In this document: positions 18,118 to 27,784 of the stretch, one piece after another
Layout of the letters: the number at the start of each line of letters is the position of its first letter
Numbering within the stretch: position 1 is the stretch's first letter
Source of the DNA: Kurthia sibirica
GTDB lineage: Bacteria; Bacillota; Bacilli; Bacillales_A; Planococcaceae
Length of the DNA stretch: 64,000 nt
Assembly (NCBI RefSeq): GCF_003143975.1
Contig: NZ_QFVR01000013.1
Span: 27,936-91,935, forward strand
Direction: 5' to 3'
Notes under the pieces: model-generated
Told to the model about the DNA's origin: nothing
The model's input: only the letters and a program-made list of their open reading frames with translations
Databases searched by the model: none
Program-made: the position numbers and the translations under genes

Positions 18118-20202
18118 TTGTCGGAAGAAAATGAAAGACGTACATCGTTTGGAGAAAGAAAAACTACGAATAATGGTAGTTCAGCTAACCGAAATTCTAC
18201 AAATGATGACACTAAAAAAGATACAGAGCAACAAGGAAAAACAGGGGGAGCAAACGGAGCTTCAAATGAAAATGCTAAAAATGAACGTCCGAGTTCTGAA
18301 AATATCAATCAAATGAACCAAAGTAAAAATCAAAATGCAACTAAATCAGAAACCCCTAAAGCTATAAGTAATACGGATGAATCGACTTCAAATAATCCAG
18401 ATTCAAAGAGTAATAGCGAATCTAAAAAAACAGATAGTGGTGGAGCAACTGATTCGAAATCAAAAAAAGATTCTACAGAAAAAAGTGGTGGTTTGAAGGA
18501 TAAAGCGAGTTCTTTTTTAGGGGATAAAAACAATCAAGATTCGATTAAAAAAGTAGCGAGTTCTGAAAATAAAGGGCAAGCGATTAAAGATGAAGTGAAG
18601 AATCAAGCGAAGAAAAAAATAAAATCACAAGCCATGAAGGGTGTCGCACAAGCTAGTAAAGCTGCGGCCGTACCGTCTGCGAAAGTGGGCGGTGTTGCTG
18701 CGGCTGGATTAGGTGTTTACCTTGCAGTTGTAAAAGGGATTAAAGCAATTGGTTCAAGTGCTCCAGCAGTGATGATTCAACAATTAGCAAATATGGCGAC
18801 AAGTGCAATCTCTACGGTAATAAATGTGGTGAATGGTGCAGTAAACGGTGTATTAGGTGCGCTGAATATTGCTACAACAGTTAGTGGTTCGTTACCTACG
18901 ATTATTTCTTCAGTCTTAGTAACAGTCGTTGGTGGAACTACGATAATTGCGACAACAGGTTCAGCAGTAGTTGTTGTAGAAGAAGGTGAATCGTGTGATA
19001 AGCCAGATGACATAAAAGATGATGATGATACTGAAAATGGTTCAACTGGTGGTGGCGTAGTCGGTGGCGATTACAAAGATCCAAACAGTGAAAAATATAA
19101 AATTGCTGAACAACTATTTAATAATTTCGTGAAAAAGAATGGTTGGAGTGGTGCGGGTGCATCGGGTGGTGTCGGAAATGCGATACGAGAATCGGGATTA
19201 AACCCGAAAGCTGACAATCCGAGTGGTGGCGTACATGGACTGTTTCAATGGAGTGGTTGGTCGAGTCAAATTAACGGAAATCGTTGGGGAGAAGCACCAA
19301 ACGGTAAGGACGATTCGGTAATTAATCAAATTGGATTGATTAACAAAGAGCTTCGTATGGCATATTACAAGCCCGTAAACGAAAATGCGGGAAAGGCAAT
19401 GGATTTTCGTGAAGCGGCGGGACATTTCGCTCAATACTATGAAGGATTAGCAGGGGGTTCGGGTGATCCTCAATTTAATCCAACTGTAACGTATGCTGGA
19501 GCAGAATGGGCTTATGAAGAATTTGGTGGAGCTGACATACCGAGTGATGATACAAATTTTGAAGATACAGATGGCGATAATGATGATGAGAAACATAAAG
19601 AAGATCAAGAAAATGACAACTGCGATACATCATCAAGTGGTGGAAGTGGAGAAGTAGATGGAACAGGAGTACACGATTCGACTGTTTTAACTGCATGGCG
19701 ACCAGCTGATGTTCCAGCTGATGTTCAAAAATTTGCTTACAGTCCAGAATCAATTGGAATGATGTTTGAAAGTCCTGTCGGTTGGTGGAATCCCGGAAAT
19801 CAATGTGTCAATTTAGCTTCGAGTTACTTCCAAAAGATTTGGGGAATGACGGAACAAGCTCGTGGAAACGGGCATGAATTGGCACAAAATTGGAGCAAAG
19901 TAATTGACGGAGAAATTTCAAATACACCGAAAAAAGGAGCACTTGTGAGTATTACAGGTAACGTACCAGGCGTGGCGACTGCTCCATACGGTCACACAAA
20001 TATTGTTCAACACGTTTATAAAAATGGCGACATTTTAGTAATTGAACAAAATTACCCTGGCAAATCGGGTGAAGGTGCGGGAATGACAAACAGTTGGCAT
20101 TATCAAATACTTGAAAAGTCGATGTATCAGGAGTATAAATTCGAGTTTTTAAATCCTAATCCGAAAAAATATGACTTAGATATGGGGAAAACAATAAAAT
20201 AA
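18118..20202 (+). CDS. VirB1-like cell wall hydrolase, lysozyme plus CHAP
   Basis: Starts at TTG after GGGAGGGG. Residues 1-195 are disordered and rich in Ser, Asn, Lys and Gln, and look cytoplasmic. A hydrophobic, Ala/Gly/Val-rich stretch (about 190-290) can supply one or more membrane helices. A phage-tail-lysozyme-like domain follows (about 320-470), with the candidate catalytic Glu at 358 in GNAIRESGLNPKA and the GLFQWSGW segment typical of the fold. A second acidic linker leads to a CHAP amidase/peptidase domain (about 560-690) with Cys563 (NQCVNLASSYF) and His626 (PYGHTNIVQH). Two-domain muralidases of this kind open peptidoglycan for Gram-positive conjugation channels. It follows the polymerase gene and precedes the adhesin. 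Confidence 0.88.
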   Translation: MSEENERRTSFGERKTTNNGSSANRNSTNDDTKKDTEQQGKTGGANGASNENAKNERPSSENINQMNQSKNQNATKSETPKAISNTDESTSNNPDSKSNSESKKTDSGGATDSKSKKDSTEKSGGLKDKASSFLGDKNNQDSIKKVASSENKGQAIKDEVKNQAKKKIKSQAMKGVAQASKAAAVPSAKVGGVAAAGLGVYLAVVKGIKAIGSSAPAVMIQQLANMATSAISTVINVVNGAVNGVLGALNIATTVSGSLPTIISSVLVTVVGGTTIIATTGSAVVVVEEGESCDKPDDIKDDDDTENGSTGGGVVGGDYKDPNSEKYKIAEQLFNNFVKKNGWSGAGASGGVGNAIRESGLNPKADNPSGGVHGLFQWSGWSSQINGNRWGEAPNGKDDSVINQIGLINKELRMAYYKPVNENAGKAMDFREAAGHFAQYYEGLAGGSGDPQFNPTVTYAGAEWAYEEFGGADIPSDDTNFEDTDGDNDDEKHKEDQENDNCDTSSSGGSGEVDGTGVHDSTVLTAWRPADVPADVQKFAYSPESIGMMFESPVGWWNPGNQCVNLASSYFQKIWGMTEQARGNGHELAQNWSKVIDGEISNTPKKGALVSITGNVPGVATAPYGHTNIVQHVYKNGDILVIEQNYPGKSGEGAGMTNSWHYQILEKSMYQEYKFEFLNPNPKKYDLDMGKTIK

Positions 20203-20293
20203 TTTAGTGTTTTATTATAAAAAAAATAAATAGATTAAAAGGTTGTAGGAACTCTATATAACAACGTTTGTTCTTTTATTTAAAAGGTTAAAT

Positions 20294-20328
20294 AACAAGA
20301 AACTTAGAATTATTCTAGGTTTCTTGTT
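20294..20328. terminator. 17-bp hairpin containing a TAGAAT palindrome
   Basis: AACAAGAAACTTAGAAT and ATTCTAGGTTTCTTGTT pair with one wobble around a single T, followed by a short T run. It can terminate the hydrolase transcript. It also contains the recurrent TAGAATTATTCTA box at 20305-20317. Confidence 0.55.
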
Positions 20329-20348
20329 TTTAAATGCTTTAAAACAGC

Positions 20349-20377
20349 TTGTATATAGTGATTTCGTTTTATATAAT
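20349..20377 (+). promoter_or_regulatory. Promoter of the adhesin gene
   Basis: TTGTAT (20349-20354), a 17-bp spacer and TATAAT (20372-20377) give a near-consensus vegetative promoter about 40 bp before the start codon. Confidence 0.75.
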
Positions 20378-20418
20378 AGTTTCGTGGTGTAAGACTATTT
20401 TAGAAACGGAGTGTTAAA

Positions 20419-23400
20419 ATGATTAAACAAAACGAAAAGACAAAAAAAGGTTTTAATAAATTCCCTCTCTACTCAAAACAATCCCTATTATCAGTTGGTT
20501 TTCTTGGTGCAATGGCATTAGGATTAACAACTACCCCTAATACACAAGCTGAAGCGAAAACCAAAACAGACGAACCTTCAATTTTAGAATCAGACAGAGT
20601 GGAAGTGGCTGAAGATGATTCTGTAATCGATCCTAAATTTGAATTCATCGCAAAATTCACGAAAAACACGAAAATAAAACCATTCGGTGAAGGTAGCGAA
20701 GTCATTAATTACAGTACGGTTTGGGTTAATCCTCCCGATTCAGATAAAGGGAAAATCGGTGTGATTTACGAAAATGTAGGTTACTTTAAAGGTAGACAAA
20801 TTGACTTAAAAATTACGGTAAATGATTGGGAACCATATTTAACAACACCCGAAGAATTGAAATTTTCATATACAAATCGTTCTATCGGACATAAAACAGG
20901 TGGGTATAGCAGCTTGAATCAAACGTGGGAGCTAGTTGACCATGAAACAGGAAAGGCTGCTCCAATGAAGGGTATTTATTATACGATTACAGATATTGAC
21001 TCATATCAATCGGTTCGTATGTCTGAAAATATGATGAAAAAAGTTGATTCGATTTGGGTAACTAAAAGTACATCTGTTCAATTTTATGAAACGAAAGGTA
21101 AATTCTATGAATTAGGTTATTTCGCGAGTGATAATTTTGAAACAGATGATCCTGACGCTTGGGCTACGTTATTAATTAATTCAAATAAATTTACGTTCGA
21201 TTGGAAACGTGATTATGAATCATCTGGTATTCCAGTAACGCAACTATATCCACAAAAGCTTACAGGTACACAATACTTTGGTTATACGGATGTGAAGCCA
21301 GCACGTACAGGTATTCCGACACCGACTAAAGCTGTTGAAGATGATGATGAAACACCATCGCTTGATAATAAGCTCGACACATGGGACCAAGAGTACAAAT
21401 ATATAATTTCTCAATCTGTGCCAAATGAAAAAAATAAATTTTATTACGATTCATTTTCTATCGAAGATGATGTCATTCCAGAACTTCAATTTGATGAAAA
21501 AACTATTCGCGTATTGAATGATGAAAATGATGATGTAACTGATATGTTCACAAATAAATCAAGCGGTCAGAAAGTTTCAATGATTGCACGTCCTACGTCT
21601 TTAAAAAAGGCAGATTTTTATGGTACGGTTTATCGAGTAGTGTTTGAAGCGAGTATTAAAGAAGGTAAGACACCAGCTGATTTAAAGGAAGCTGGCTATG
21701 AAATCGGTACTGGTTTTGAGTTACCGAATACAGCTAAAGCGATTGTGAATGACAAAGAACTGCAAACAAATAACACGCTAACATTTGTCCCTAAATTAGT
21801 AGATACCAAAATTGAGAAATTCAATATTGATGAAGATAATAAAAAAACAAAAGATGAGGTATTAGTTCAAGAGAAAGGCTTACATACCTATGAATTAGAT
21901 GTTTCTATTGGTAATGATAAAGCTCTTGATAAATTAGTTATTTCAGATGACCTAGAGGACGTATTAGATTTAAAATCAATCAAAGTGATGGACGGAAAAA
22001 CAGACGTTACTAAAAGTGGCAAGCTTGTTATTGACGAGGAAAAAGAATCATTTACATGGACGGCTAATAAACCGAGTGACTTTATTGGTAAAACATTAAA
22101 AGTAATGGTAGAAGCTCAAATGAAATCTGAACAAAACCTTGCCCCTTATGTAGTAGATGATAAGCCGACTCTAAAAGACGAAAATGGTTCAACTGAAGAA
22201 CCATCGGAAACACCGAAAAAGGTTTCGATTCCAAATACGGCAAATTTAGCGATAAATAACGATAAAAAAATAGTGTCGAATAAGGTAACAATTACAACTC
22301 CACCAACAGAAGATGCAGCTGAAAAATATAATGTCCGTAAAAAAGATAATGTACTGACAAAAGCCATGCAATTAGTTGAACAAGGTACGTCACATGAATA
22401 TGAATTAATTTATACAGTTCGTAATACGGCTGAATTAACTTCACTGGTTTTACAAGATGATTTAGAAAACGTCTATAACCTAAAAGAAGTAACGATTAAA
22501 AATGGTGACAAAGACGTTACGGATCAAGGGACGTTAAAACTCGATGAAAAAACTCAAAAATTCACTTGGGAAGCGAACGAGCCGATGGATTGGGTTGGTA
22601 AAAAATTAAATGCACATATTAAAGCAGATATGCAAAAAAACGTGTCATTTGATGGCTACTTACAAGACGGGAAAATCATTGTACCGAATAAAGGTGAAAT
22701 GATTACGAAAACAGCAGGAAAAGAAAAAAGCGAAACCGATACAGTGACAACCGTAACGAATAACGTCAATGTAAATGTGCCGCTTTTAGATTCATCTATC
22801 GAGAAATTTAACTTGGTGAATGATGAGCTGACAAAAGAATCAGTTGAAGTAAAACCGAAGGAACACCATGATTATGAATTGAAATTTAATATCGCCAATT
22901 CAAAAAAATTAGAAAAAATCATTTTAAAAGATGATTTAGAAAATGTCTTAGATTTAGAGAGCGTTAAAATCTTCAATGGTGATAAAGATATTACAAAAGA
23001 AGGTAAGTTAGTATTAGATAAAAAAGAAGAATCATTCACTTGGACGGCTACAAACCCTAGCAAATATGCGGGTGAAGAATTAACTGCGATTATCGGTGCG
23101 ACATTGAAAGAAAACGTGGACTTCACAGGTTACTTAAATGATGGTGGTGATATTGCTATCCCGAACGTAGGGGAAATGATTCTAAATGAAGGTACTGGTA
23201 AGAATGAGTTACTAAAATCAAATCGAGTAGATATTAATACACCGATTACTGATTCAAAAGCTGATAAATTCAATGTTATTGATGGTAAACCAACGCATGA
23301 AGAAGGAAACGTTGAAGATGGTGGAAGTCACGCATATCAATTAGATTTCGAGATTACTAATGCCAAAGAATTAACGAAATTAGTATTAGATGATGATTTA

Positions 23401-25116
23401 GAGGACGTTCTGACACCAACAAAAGCGACAGTGATGATGGACGGCAAAGATATTACCGAAGATGGTAAGTTAAGCATTGACGAAGAAACATCACACGTTA
23501 CATGGGAAGCGAATGAGCCACAAAAATACGCTGCTAAAAAATTATCACTAATGATTGAAGCAGATTTGAAGCATAATGCAGATTTAACACCGTACCTTCA
23601 AGAAGATGGTTCGATTAAAATTCCAAATACAGGTCATTTAATCATTAATGATGGTGAAGAAGATATTCCAACACCACCAGTTGATATTACGACTCCCGGT
23701 TTAGAAACAACGGTTGAAAAATTCAACATTGCTGGTGAAAATGAAGTAACCGATTTATTATCAAAAGATTTATTCACTGAACCAACTGACGGTGATGAAG
23801 AAGTAACCGATCCAAACGAAGGTGACGGTGAAGTGACTGAACCAACTGAACCAAATGAAGGTGATGGGGAAGTTGAAAAAAATCCTCGTCAAACAAAAGC
23901 TGATGAAGAAGTGACTGAACCAACTGAACCGAGTGATGGCGATGGCGATAAAGAATTTGAAGGTATTAACAATGTCGTAAAAGTACCAAACGGTGGGAAA
24001 CATGAATATGAAGTCGTTTATAAAGTTACGAATAAAGAGAATATCGATTCACTTTCTGTAGCAGATGATTTAGAGGACGTTCTGAATTTAGAGGATGTGA
24101 AAATCTTTGTAGATGATAAGGACGTTACCGAAGAAGGTACACTTGAAATGGACGATGCAACAGAAGCCTTTACATGGACTCCTAAGAAACCAAAAGAGTA
24201 TGTGGGTAAAGAGATTCATGTACGCGTTCAATCGTCTTTAAAAACGAATAAGAGCCTTCAATCGTACACGAATGAAGATGGGCTTGTGTTGATTCCGAAT
24301 ACGGCTAATATCACTGTAAATGATAAGCAAACTGACTCAAATACAGTTGGTATTACAACTACGCCACTTGAAACAAGTGTTCAAAAATTCAATAACATTG
24401 ATGAAGGCGAAAATAAAGATGAATTAACGGAATCGACAATGCAAGTAAAACGTGGTGATAAACATAAATACACGTTGATTTATAGCGTTTCAAATGCAGA
24501 TGATTTAGATAGCTTAGAGCTTTCGGATGATTTAGAGGACGTTTTAGATATTAATGATGTGAAAGTATTCGTGAAAAATGGTGATAAAGAAAGAGAAATC
24601 ACTAAAGCGGGTGAATTAACAATTGATAAAGAAGCAGAGTCATTTGTTTGGAAAGCGAAAGAGCCAAATAAATATGTAGGACAGGTATTGAAAGTAGAAG
24701 TCGGTTCTACAGTTAAAAAAGACGCTGATTTAAGCAATTACAAAGACAATATCATTCCGAATACGGCTTATATTTCAGTGAATGATAACGAGCCGATTGC
24801 TTCAAATACGGTTGAAATTACAACAGATGAAGCACCAGAGCCGATTCCAACAGAAGTAACGCCACCAGCTGAAGTCATTCCTCCTAAAAATACAGAAAAA
24901 GAGAAAGATCCAGTTGAAGTGACAATTGAGAAAATTGAAAAAGAGAAACAGGAGCAAAAAGAAGGAACGCTCGCTCAAACAGGGCGTGATTCGAAAAAAT
25001 GGTTATTCCAAATGCTCGGAATGGTCGCAGGTGCATCGACACTTGTCTTAGGTGGCTTATATGCTTACCTACGCAAGAAACGTAAAGATGAAGAACAAGA
25101 AGATGAATTTTTATAA
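20419..25116 (+). CDS. Giant repeat surface adhesin with LAQTG anchor
   Basis: ATG after AACGGAGTG. An N-terminal export signal ends near NTQAEAKT. Residues 60-420 form a unique head region. Six similar repeats of roughly 150 residues follow, each with an xDDLExV(L/Y)xL core near residues 510, 679, 837, 990, 1215 and 1370, a KDVTxxGxLxxD strand, an F(T/V)WxA strand and an IPNTA end. This pattern resembles isopeptide-forming adhesin or pilin domains of Gram-positive bacteria. A Glu/Pro/Thr/Gly/Asp linker interrupts repeat 5. The C-terminus has LAQTG, a hydrophobic helix and a KKRK tail, a sortase signal in which Pro of LPxTG is Ala. Such proteins promote mating-pair aggregation on conjugative plasmids; that role is inferred from position. 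Confidence 0.88.
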   Translation: MIKQNEKTKKGFNKFPLYSKQSLLSVGFLGAMALGLTTTPNTQAEAKTKTDEPSILESDRVEVAEDDSVIDPKFEFIAKFTKNTKIKPFGEGSEVINYSTVWVNPPDSDKGKIGVIYENVGYFKGRQIDLKITVNDWEPYLTTPEELKFSYTNRSIGHKTGGYSSLNQTWELVDHETGKAAPMKGIYYTITDIDSYQSVRMSENMMKKVDSIWVTKSTSVQFYETKGKFYELGYFASDNFETDDPDAWATLLINSNKFTFDWKRDYESSGIPVTQLYPQKLTGTQYFGYTDVKPARTGIPTPTKAVEDDDETPSLDNKLDTWDQEYKYIISQSVPNEKNKFYYDSFSIEDDVIPELQFDEKTIRVLNDENDDVTDMFTNKSSGQKVSMIARPTSLKKADFYGTVYRVVFEASIKEGKTPADLKEAGYEIGTGFELPNTAKAIVNDKELQTNNTLTFVPKLVDTKIEKFNIDEDNKKTKDEVLVQEKGLHTYELDVSIGNDKALDKLVISDDLEDVLDLKSIKVMDGKTDVTKSGKLVIDEEKESFTWTANKPSDFIGKTLKVMVEAQMKSEQNLAPYVVDDKPTLKDENGSTEEPSETPKKVSIPNTANLAINNDKKIVSNKVTITTPPTEDAAEKYNVRKKDNVLTKAMQLVEQGTSHEYELIYTVRNTAELTSLVLQDDLENVYNLKEVTIKNGDKDVTDQGTLKLDEKTQKFTWEANEPMDWVGKKLNAHIKADMQKNVSFDGYLQDGKIIVPNKGEMITKTAGKEKSETDTVTTVTNNVNVNVPLLDSSIEKFNLVNDELTKESVEVKPKEHHDYELKFNIANSKKLEKIILKDDLENVLDLESVKIFNGDKDITKEGKLVLDKKEESFTWTATNPSKYAGEELTAIIGATLKENVDFTGYLNDGGDIAIPNVGEMILNEGTGKNELLKSNRVDINTPITDSKADKFNVIDGKPTHEEGNVEDGGSHAYQLDFEITNAKELTKLVLDDDLEDVLTPTKATVMMDGKDITEDGKLSIDEETSHVTWEANEPQKYAAKKLSLMIEADLKHNADLTPYLQEDGSIKIPNTGHLIINDGEEDIPTPPVDITTPGLETTVEKFNIAGENEVTDLLSKDLFTEPTDGDEEVTDPNEGDGEVTEPTEPNEGDGEVEKNPRQTKADEEVTEPTEPSDGDGDKEFEGINNVVKVPNGGKHEYEVVYKVTNKENIDSLSVADDLEDVLNLEDVKIFVDDKDVTEEGTLEMDDATEAFTWTPKKPKEYVGKEIHVRVQSSLKTNKSLQSYTNEDGLVLIPNTANITVNDKQTDSNTVGITTTPLETSVQKFNNIDEGENKDELTESTMQVKRGDKHKYTLIYSVSNADDLDSLELSDDLEDVLDINDVKVFVKNGDKEREITKAGELTIDKEAESFVWKAKEPNKYVGQVLKVEVGSTVKKDADLSNYKDNIIPNTAYISVNDNEPIASNTVEITTDEAPEPIPTEVTPPAEVIPPKNTEKEKDPVEVTIEKIEKEKQEQKEGTLAQTGRDSKKWLFQMLGMVAGASTLVLGGLYAYLRKKRKDEEQEDEFL

Positions 25117-25124
25117 GATAGTTT

Positions 25125-25266
25125 AAAAAGAGCTTGGGACAGAATAGCTTCCTCTTCTTTTTAAAAGTTCTAAACAAGAGGCATGAATCGCATTAAATAG
25201 CGATTCATGCCTTTCTTATTCTCAGTGGATTGATTAATTTCTATACTTCTGTCCCAGGTTCTTTTT
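25125..25266. repeat. MITE-like element with 20-bp inverted ends
   Basis: AAAAAGAGCTTGGGACAGAA (25125-25144) and the complement of 25247-25266 match at 18 of 20 positions. GGGACAGAA termini are common in intergenic elements and IS1182-like insertions of Firmicutes. The interior holds a 12-bp perfect hairpin (GGCATGAATCGC with GCGATTCATGCC, 25180-25211) followed by a T-rich stretch, which probably terminates the adhesin transcript. It encodes no protein. Confidence 0.55.
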
Positions 25267-25369
25267 CATTTGTATCTAATGTGAACCGAAATGGTCTAGC
25301 GTCAGAAAAATGTGGATTTACAACATTGAACCCATTGTTAACAAAAGTATATATATTAACCTTTACTCT

Positions 25370-25468
25370 TTACAGAATCACTTCCATTTGTTCAGCTTTT
25401 GCAAATATCTCGTCAAATGTAAGTTTCTCATCTTCTAACATAATACAATAACGTAAACCGTTTTCATC
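25370..25468 (-). pseudogene. Decayed C-terminal gene fragment
   Basis: A 32-codon open stretch on the minus strand begins right after a TAG and ends at TAA. Its translation (DENGLRYCIMLEDEKLTFDE onward) looks like a real protein C-terminus, but there is no start codon or ribosome binding site. The parent family is not recognised. The rest of 25267-25700 also has short protein-like pieces (for example MQQWIYEEITSLKEERGR on the plus strand) and no intact gene, suggesting deletion or decay around the MITE-like repeat. Confidence 0.4.
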
Positions 25469-25724
25469 CTATTGAATGGATTTGGAAAATTGCACCGTAT
25501 CCGTTGGGCTGAAAATAGATAATGTAAAGGTAGGTGCACCGTCTTTTAGAGCAGGGAAAGTTGATGCAACAGTGGATTTATGAGGAGATTACATCGTTGA
25601 AAGAAGAACGCGGACGATAAGGAAAAGGATTTAATACAACGTCCTGTAATATATTAATTTAAACAATATTTCAAAGAAGGAAACAAAAATATTTGTTATA
25701 ATAAGATAAAAAGGAGGGACTGGA

Positions 25725-26924
25725 ATGCCAGCAGATAAAGAATTTCAAAGTGTCTATGACCAACTGCGTTTATTGAAAGCAAGGGGATTACAATTCTCTT
25801 CTTATAAAGAATCAAAGCAGCAACTCCTGTCTAAAGGTTATTTTGATTTGATTAATGGTTTCGAAACATTATTATTAGACAAGCCTAAAAATCCTCCAAA
25901 AACTTATACAGATCAACATTTTAATGATTTTGTAGAGTTATATGAATTTGATTCACAACTCTCCACAATGATTTTTTCGAAAATTTCAGAGTTTGAAACG
26001 AAATTAAAAACAGCAATTGCTTATTATTTTACTAAAAGTCATTGTGCTACGTTGAAAGATAACAATAACTATATTGATATAGAAAATTATAGAATTCCTA
26101 ATGAAACCGATGGCCCAGCTGAATATGTTTCTTATTTTAAAAAGCATAAATTGTTCAGAAAAGATAATTACTTTGATGGGAAATTTAGAGGGACATTTGA
26201 TGGAATCGTTATTTTTAATACGTCTAAAAACAAAACAATTTTGAAAGGCCGTTTTACTGGGCGATTTGGTTCAACCTCAATTCGAGAAGTAAAAGATGGG
26301 ACGTTAACGTTTTTTAATAATCGACAAGCGCGTCTTTTATCAAACATTCATGCATCGACAACAGTTTCAAATACGACTATTTCAATAAAACTGGATATTT
26401 CAAAAGAGCGTATATATGGACTGAATTTTATCGACGATTGTAAGATTCGTTTTAATTATGTGAATGAATATAATAATCCGCCTTTTTGGGTAACGATAAA
26501 GACATTAATGTTGAATGATATTTTAGTGTTAATGTATGGCTTGGATAAAAGAATATTTAACGAAATCTTAAAAAGCTTTGATATGAAGCCGAATGATAAA
26601 GAAAAATTCTTAAATTCAATCGCTATTTTAAAGGAACTTCGAAATACATGTGCTCATTTTGAGTTGGTTAATCGATTTAGAACATCTAGTAAGACGGCCA
26701 TTAATGCTCGCTTGACAGCAGAATTAAATTTAAAGCCTATGAGAAGCCAATATGAGATTCGATTATTTGACACATTAAAGCTTTTAAAACAATTCGTTGA
26801 TATGGATGACATTCAAAAATATGTTTCGGATTATTATGATTTCCTTAGTAAGAGTGATCGATTGCCATTAGCAACAAAATTATTCAATCGAATGGGGAAT
26901 CCTAATATATATGAATGGACTTGA
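25725..26924 (+). CDS. Abi_2 family (AbiF/AbiD-like) HEPN defence protein
   Basis: ATG after AAAGGAGGG. The N-terminus (QLRLLKARGLQFSSYKESKQ then LLSKGYFDLINGFETLL) and the following YEFDSQLSTMIFSKISEFET helix are typical of the Abi_2/AbiF-AbiD abortive infection family. The C-terminal RNTCAHFELVNRF carries the RxxxxH signature of HEPN ribonucleases (R..N.CAH). A segment of about 100 residues in the middle (about 145-245) is beta-rich and may be an insertion in the family fold. HEPN proteins of this type cleave RNA and arrest the host upon phage infection. It stands alone on the plus strand with a structured RNA directly downstream. Its base composition is similar to its neighbours. Confidence 0.85.
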   Translation: MPADKEFQSVYDQLRLLKARGLQFSSYKESKQQLLSKGYFDLINGFETLLLDKPKNPPKTYTDQHFNDFVELYEFDSQLSTMIFSKISEFETKLKTAIAYYFTKSHCATLKDNNNYIDIENYRIPNETDGPAEYVSYFKKHKLFRKDNYFDGKFRGTFDGIVIFNTSKNKTILKGRFTGRFGSTSIREVKDGTLTFFNNRQARLLSNIHASTTVSNTTISIKLDISKERIYGLNFIDDCKIRFNYVNEYNNPPFWVTIKTLMLNDILVLMYGLDKRIFNEILKSFDMKPNDKEKFLNSIAILKELRNTCAHFELVNRFRTSSKTAINARLTAELNLKPMRSQYEIRLFDTLKLLKQFVDMDDIQKYVSDYYDFLSKSDRLPLATKLFNRMGNPNIYEWT

Positions 26925-26949
26925 TTTTGTTGGGTATCTATGCTATGAT
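26921..26949 (+). promoter_or_regulatory. Promoter overlapping the Abi stop codon
   Basis: TTGATT (26921-26926), a 17-bp spacer and TATGAT (26944-26949) form a good vegetative promoter. Its -35 hexamer overlaps the TGA stop of the Abi gene, so it drives a separate downstream RNA. Confidence 0.65.
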
Positions 26950-26954
26950 TAGTA

Positions 26955-27046
26955 CATAAAATAACATGTAGCCAAGACGGCGTGTCAAGCTATTGCAGCT
27001 TGCTAAATGTCCCTAACGACCTTTCCTCAATGGAAAGGTCGTTTTG
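26955..27046 (+). ncRNA. abiF-type structured small RNA
   Basis: About 90 nt between the promoter above and a strong terminator (AACGACCTTTCC, TCAAT, GGAAAGGTCGTT, then TTT). Visible structure: a 6-bp hairpin CAAGCT-ATTGC-AGCTTG (26986-27002), a possible GCC/GGC pairing around AAGAC (26971-26980), and ACAT (26964-26967) able to pair with ATGT (27007-27010) to close the fold. A conserved RNA called the abiF motif is known to lie downstream of Abi_2 genes of this kind, and position and size fit. It likely acts as the antitoxin or regulator of the HEPN protein. The covariance match itself has not been tested. Confidence 0.6.
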
Positions 27047-27099
27047 TATTTCCAAAAGTAAATATATTGTCCACGTGTGCTTTTCCGTCTTTTCCATGC

Positions 27100-27726
27100 T
27101 TAATGTTGTAAATTCACGTTTTTCTGATGAAAATCCCAAATACCGTACATACAACCGATTAGATAACCAGTGCCATGAACAAATATCGAACCATTTCCAG
27201 CAGTTGCTACGTCCATTTTTATTTGGTCGCTCAAATAGATAATGAAGATAGCGATGAAAAGCACGTATTTAAGTTGTAAGAAGGTTTTTAACGATAATAG
27301 AACTCGTGTTAAGGCGAAACTTACAAGAGCATATACGCCCCCAGAAGCCCCTATTAGATAAACGGTCTGTTCATGGAAACCAAGTGTGTACGTTATTTTG
27401 AAAATAATCGCTCCAATAATTGCAGATATGCCAATTACTCGTACTTGTATTTCAGATGATACATACGTTTTGAAAGGGGCTAGATTCAGCATAAGTGAAG
27501 CAGCGCTCAATAAGATTAGATTATTAATCAAATGCAAGGTGTTCGCATGAAACAAAAAGTAAAACAAACTTAGAAATACATGAAAATAACCAAGTTCGGT
27601 GAAATGCACATTAAATGATACGAAAGATAGGGCATTAAAATAATTTGCTAATGTGTAGGCGAGTATTAGGAGCAGAACGAATAGATAGGGGAAATTCCGT
27701 ACTGCTTGATTTTGTTTAAGTTTCAT
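27100..27726 (-). CDS. Rhomboid family intramembrane serine protease
   Basis: Starts with ATG after AAAGGAAG. It has about six hydrophobic helices. The family motifs are present: HANTLHLINNLILL (the HxxxxHxxxN loop-helix), GASGGVYAL with the catalytic Ser of GxSG, and VHGTGYLIG with the catalytic His of the last helix. Rhomboids cut substrate transmembrane helices inside the membrane. It stands between the Abi/sRNA cassette and a cluster of secreted and sortase genes, so a surface protein of the element could be its substrate. That link is inference. It is shorter than chromosomal Bacillus rhomboids with TPR tails. Confidence 0.85.
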   Translation of the reverse strand: MKLKQNQAVRNFPYLFVLLLILAYTLANYFNALSFVSFNVHFTELGYFHVFLSLFYFLFHANTLHLINNLILLSAASLMLNLAPFKTYVSSEIQVRVIGISAIIGAIIFKITYTLGFHEQTVYLIGASGGVYALVSFALTRVLLSLKTFLQLKYVLFIAIFIIYLSDQIKMDVATAGNGSIFVHGTGYLIGCMYGIWDFHQKNVNLQH

Positions 27727-27743
27727 CGGTTCTTCCTTTCGAA

Positions 27744-27784
27744 AAAAAGAGTGCTGCCGACTTTAGATCGGCCACACTCTTTTT
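27744..27784. terminator. Bidirectional-looking terminator
   Basis: AAAAAGAGTG..GCCGA pairs with TCGGCCACACTCTTTTT. On the minus strand it ends the transcript of the secreted-protein cluster just before the rhomboid gene. Confidence 0.85.

Noticed and set aside
25230..25451. A 73-codon open frame between adhesin and Abi genes
   Set aside because: It crosses the inverted end of the MITE-like repeat and has no ribosome binding site.
26982..27242. A plus-strand open frame after the Abi gene
   Set aside because: It overlaps the structured RNA and its terminator and is antisense to the rhomboid 3' end.
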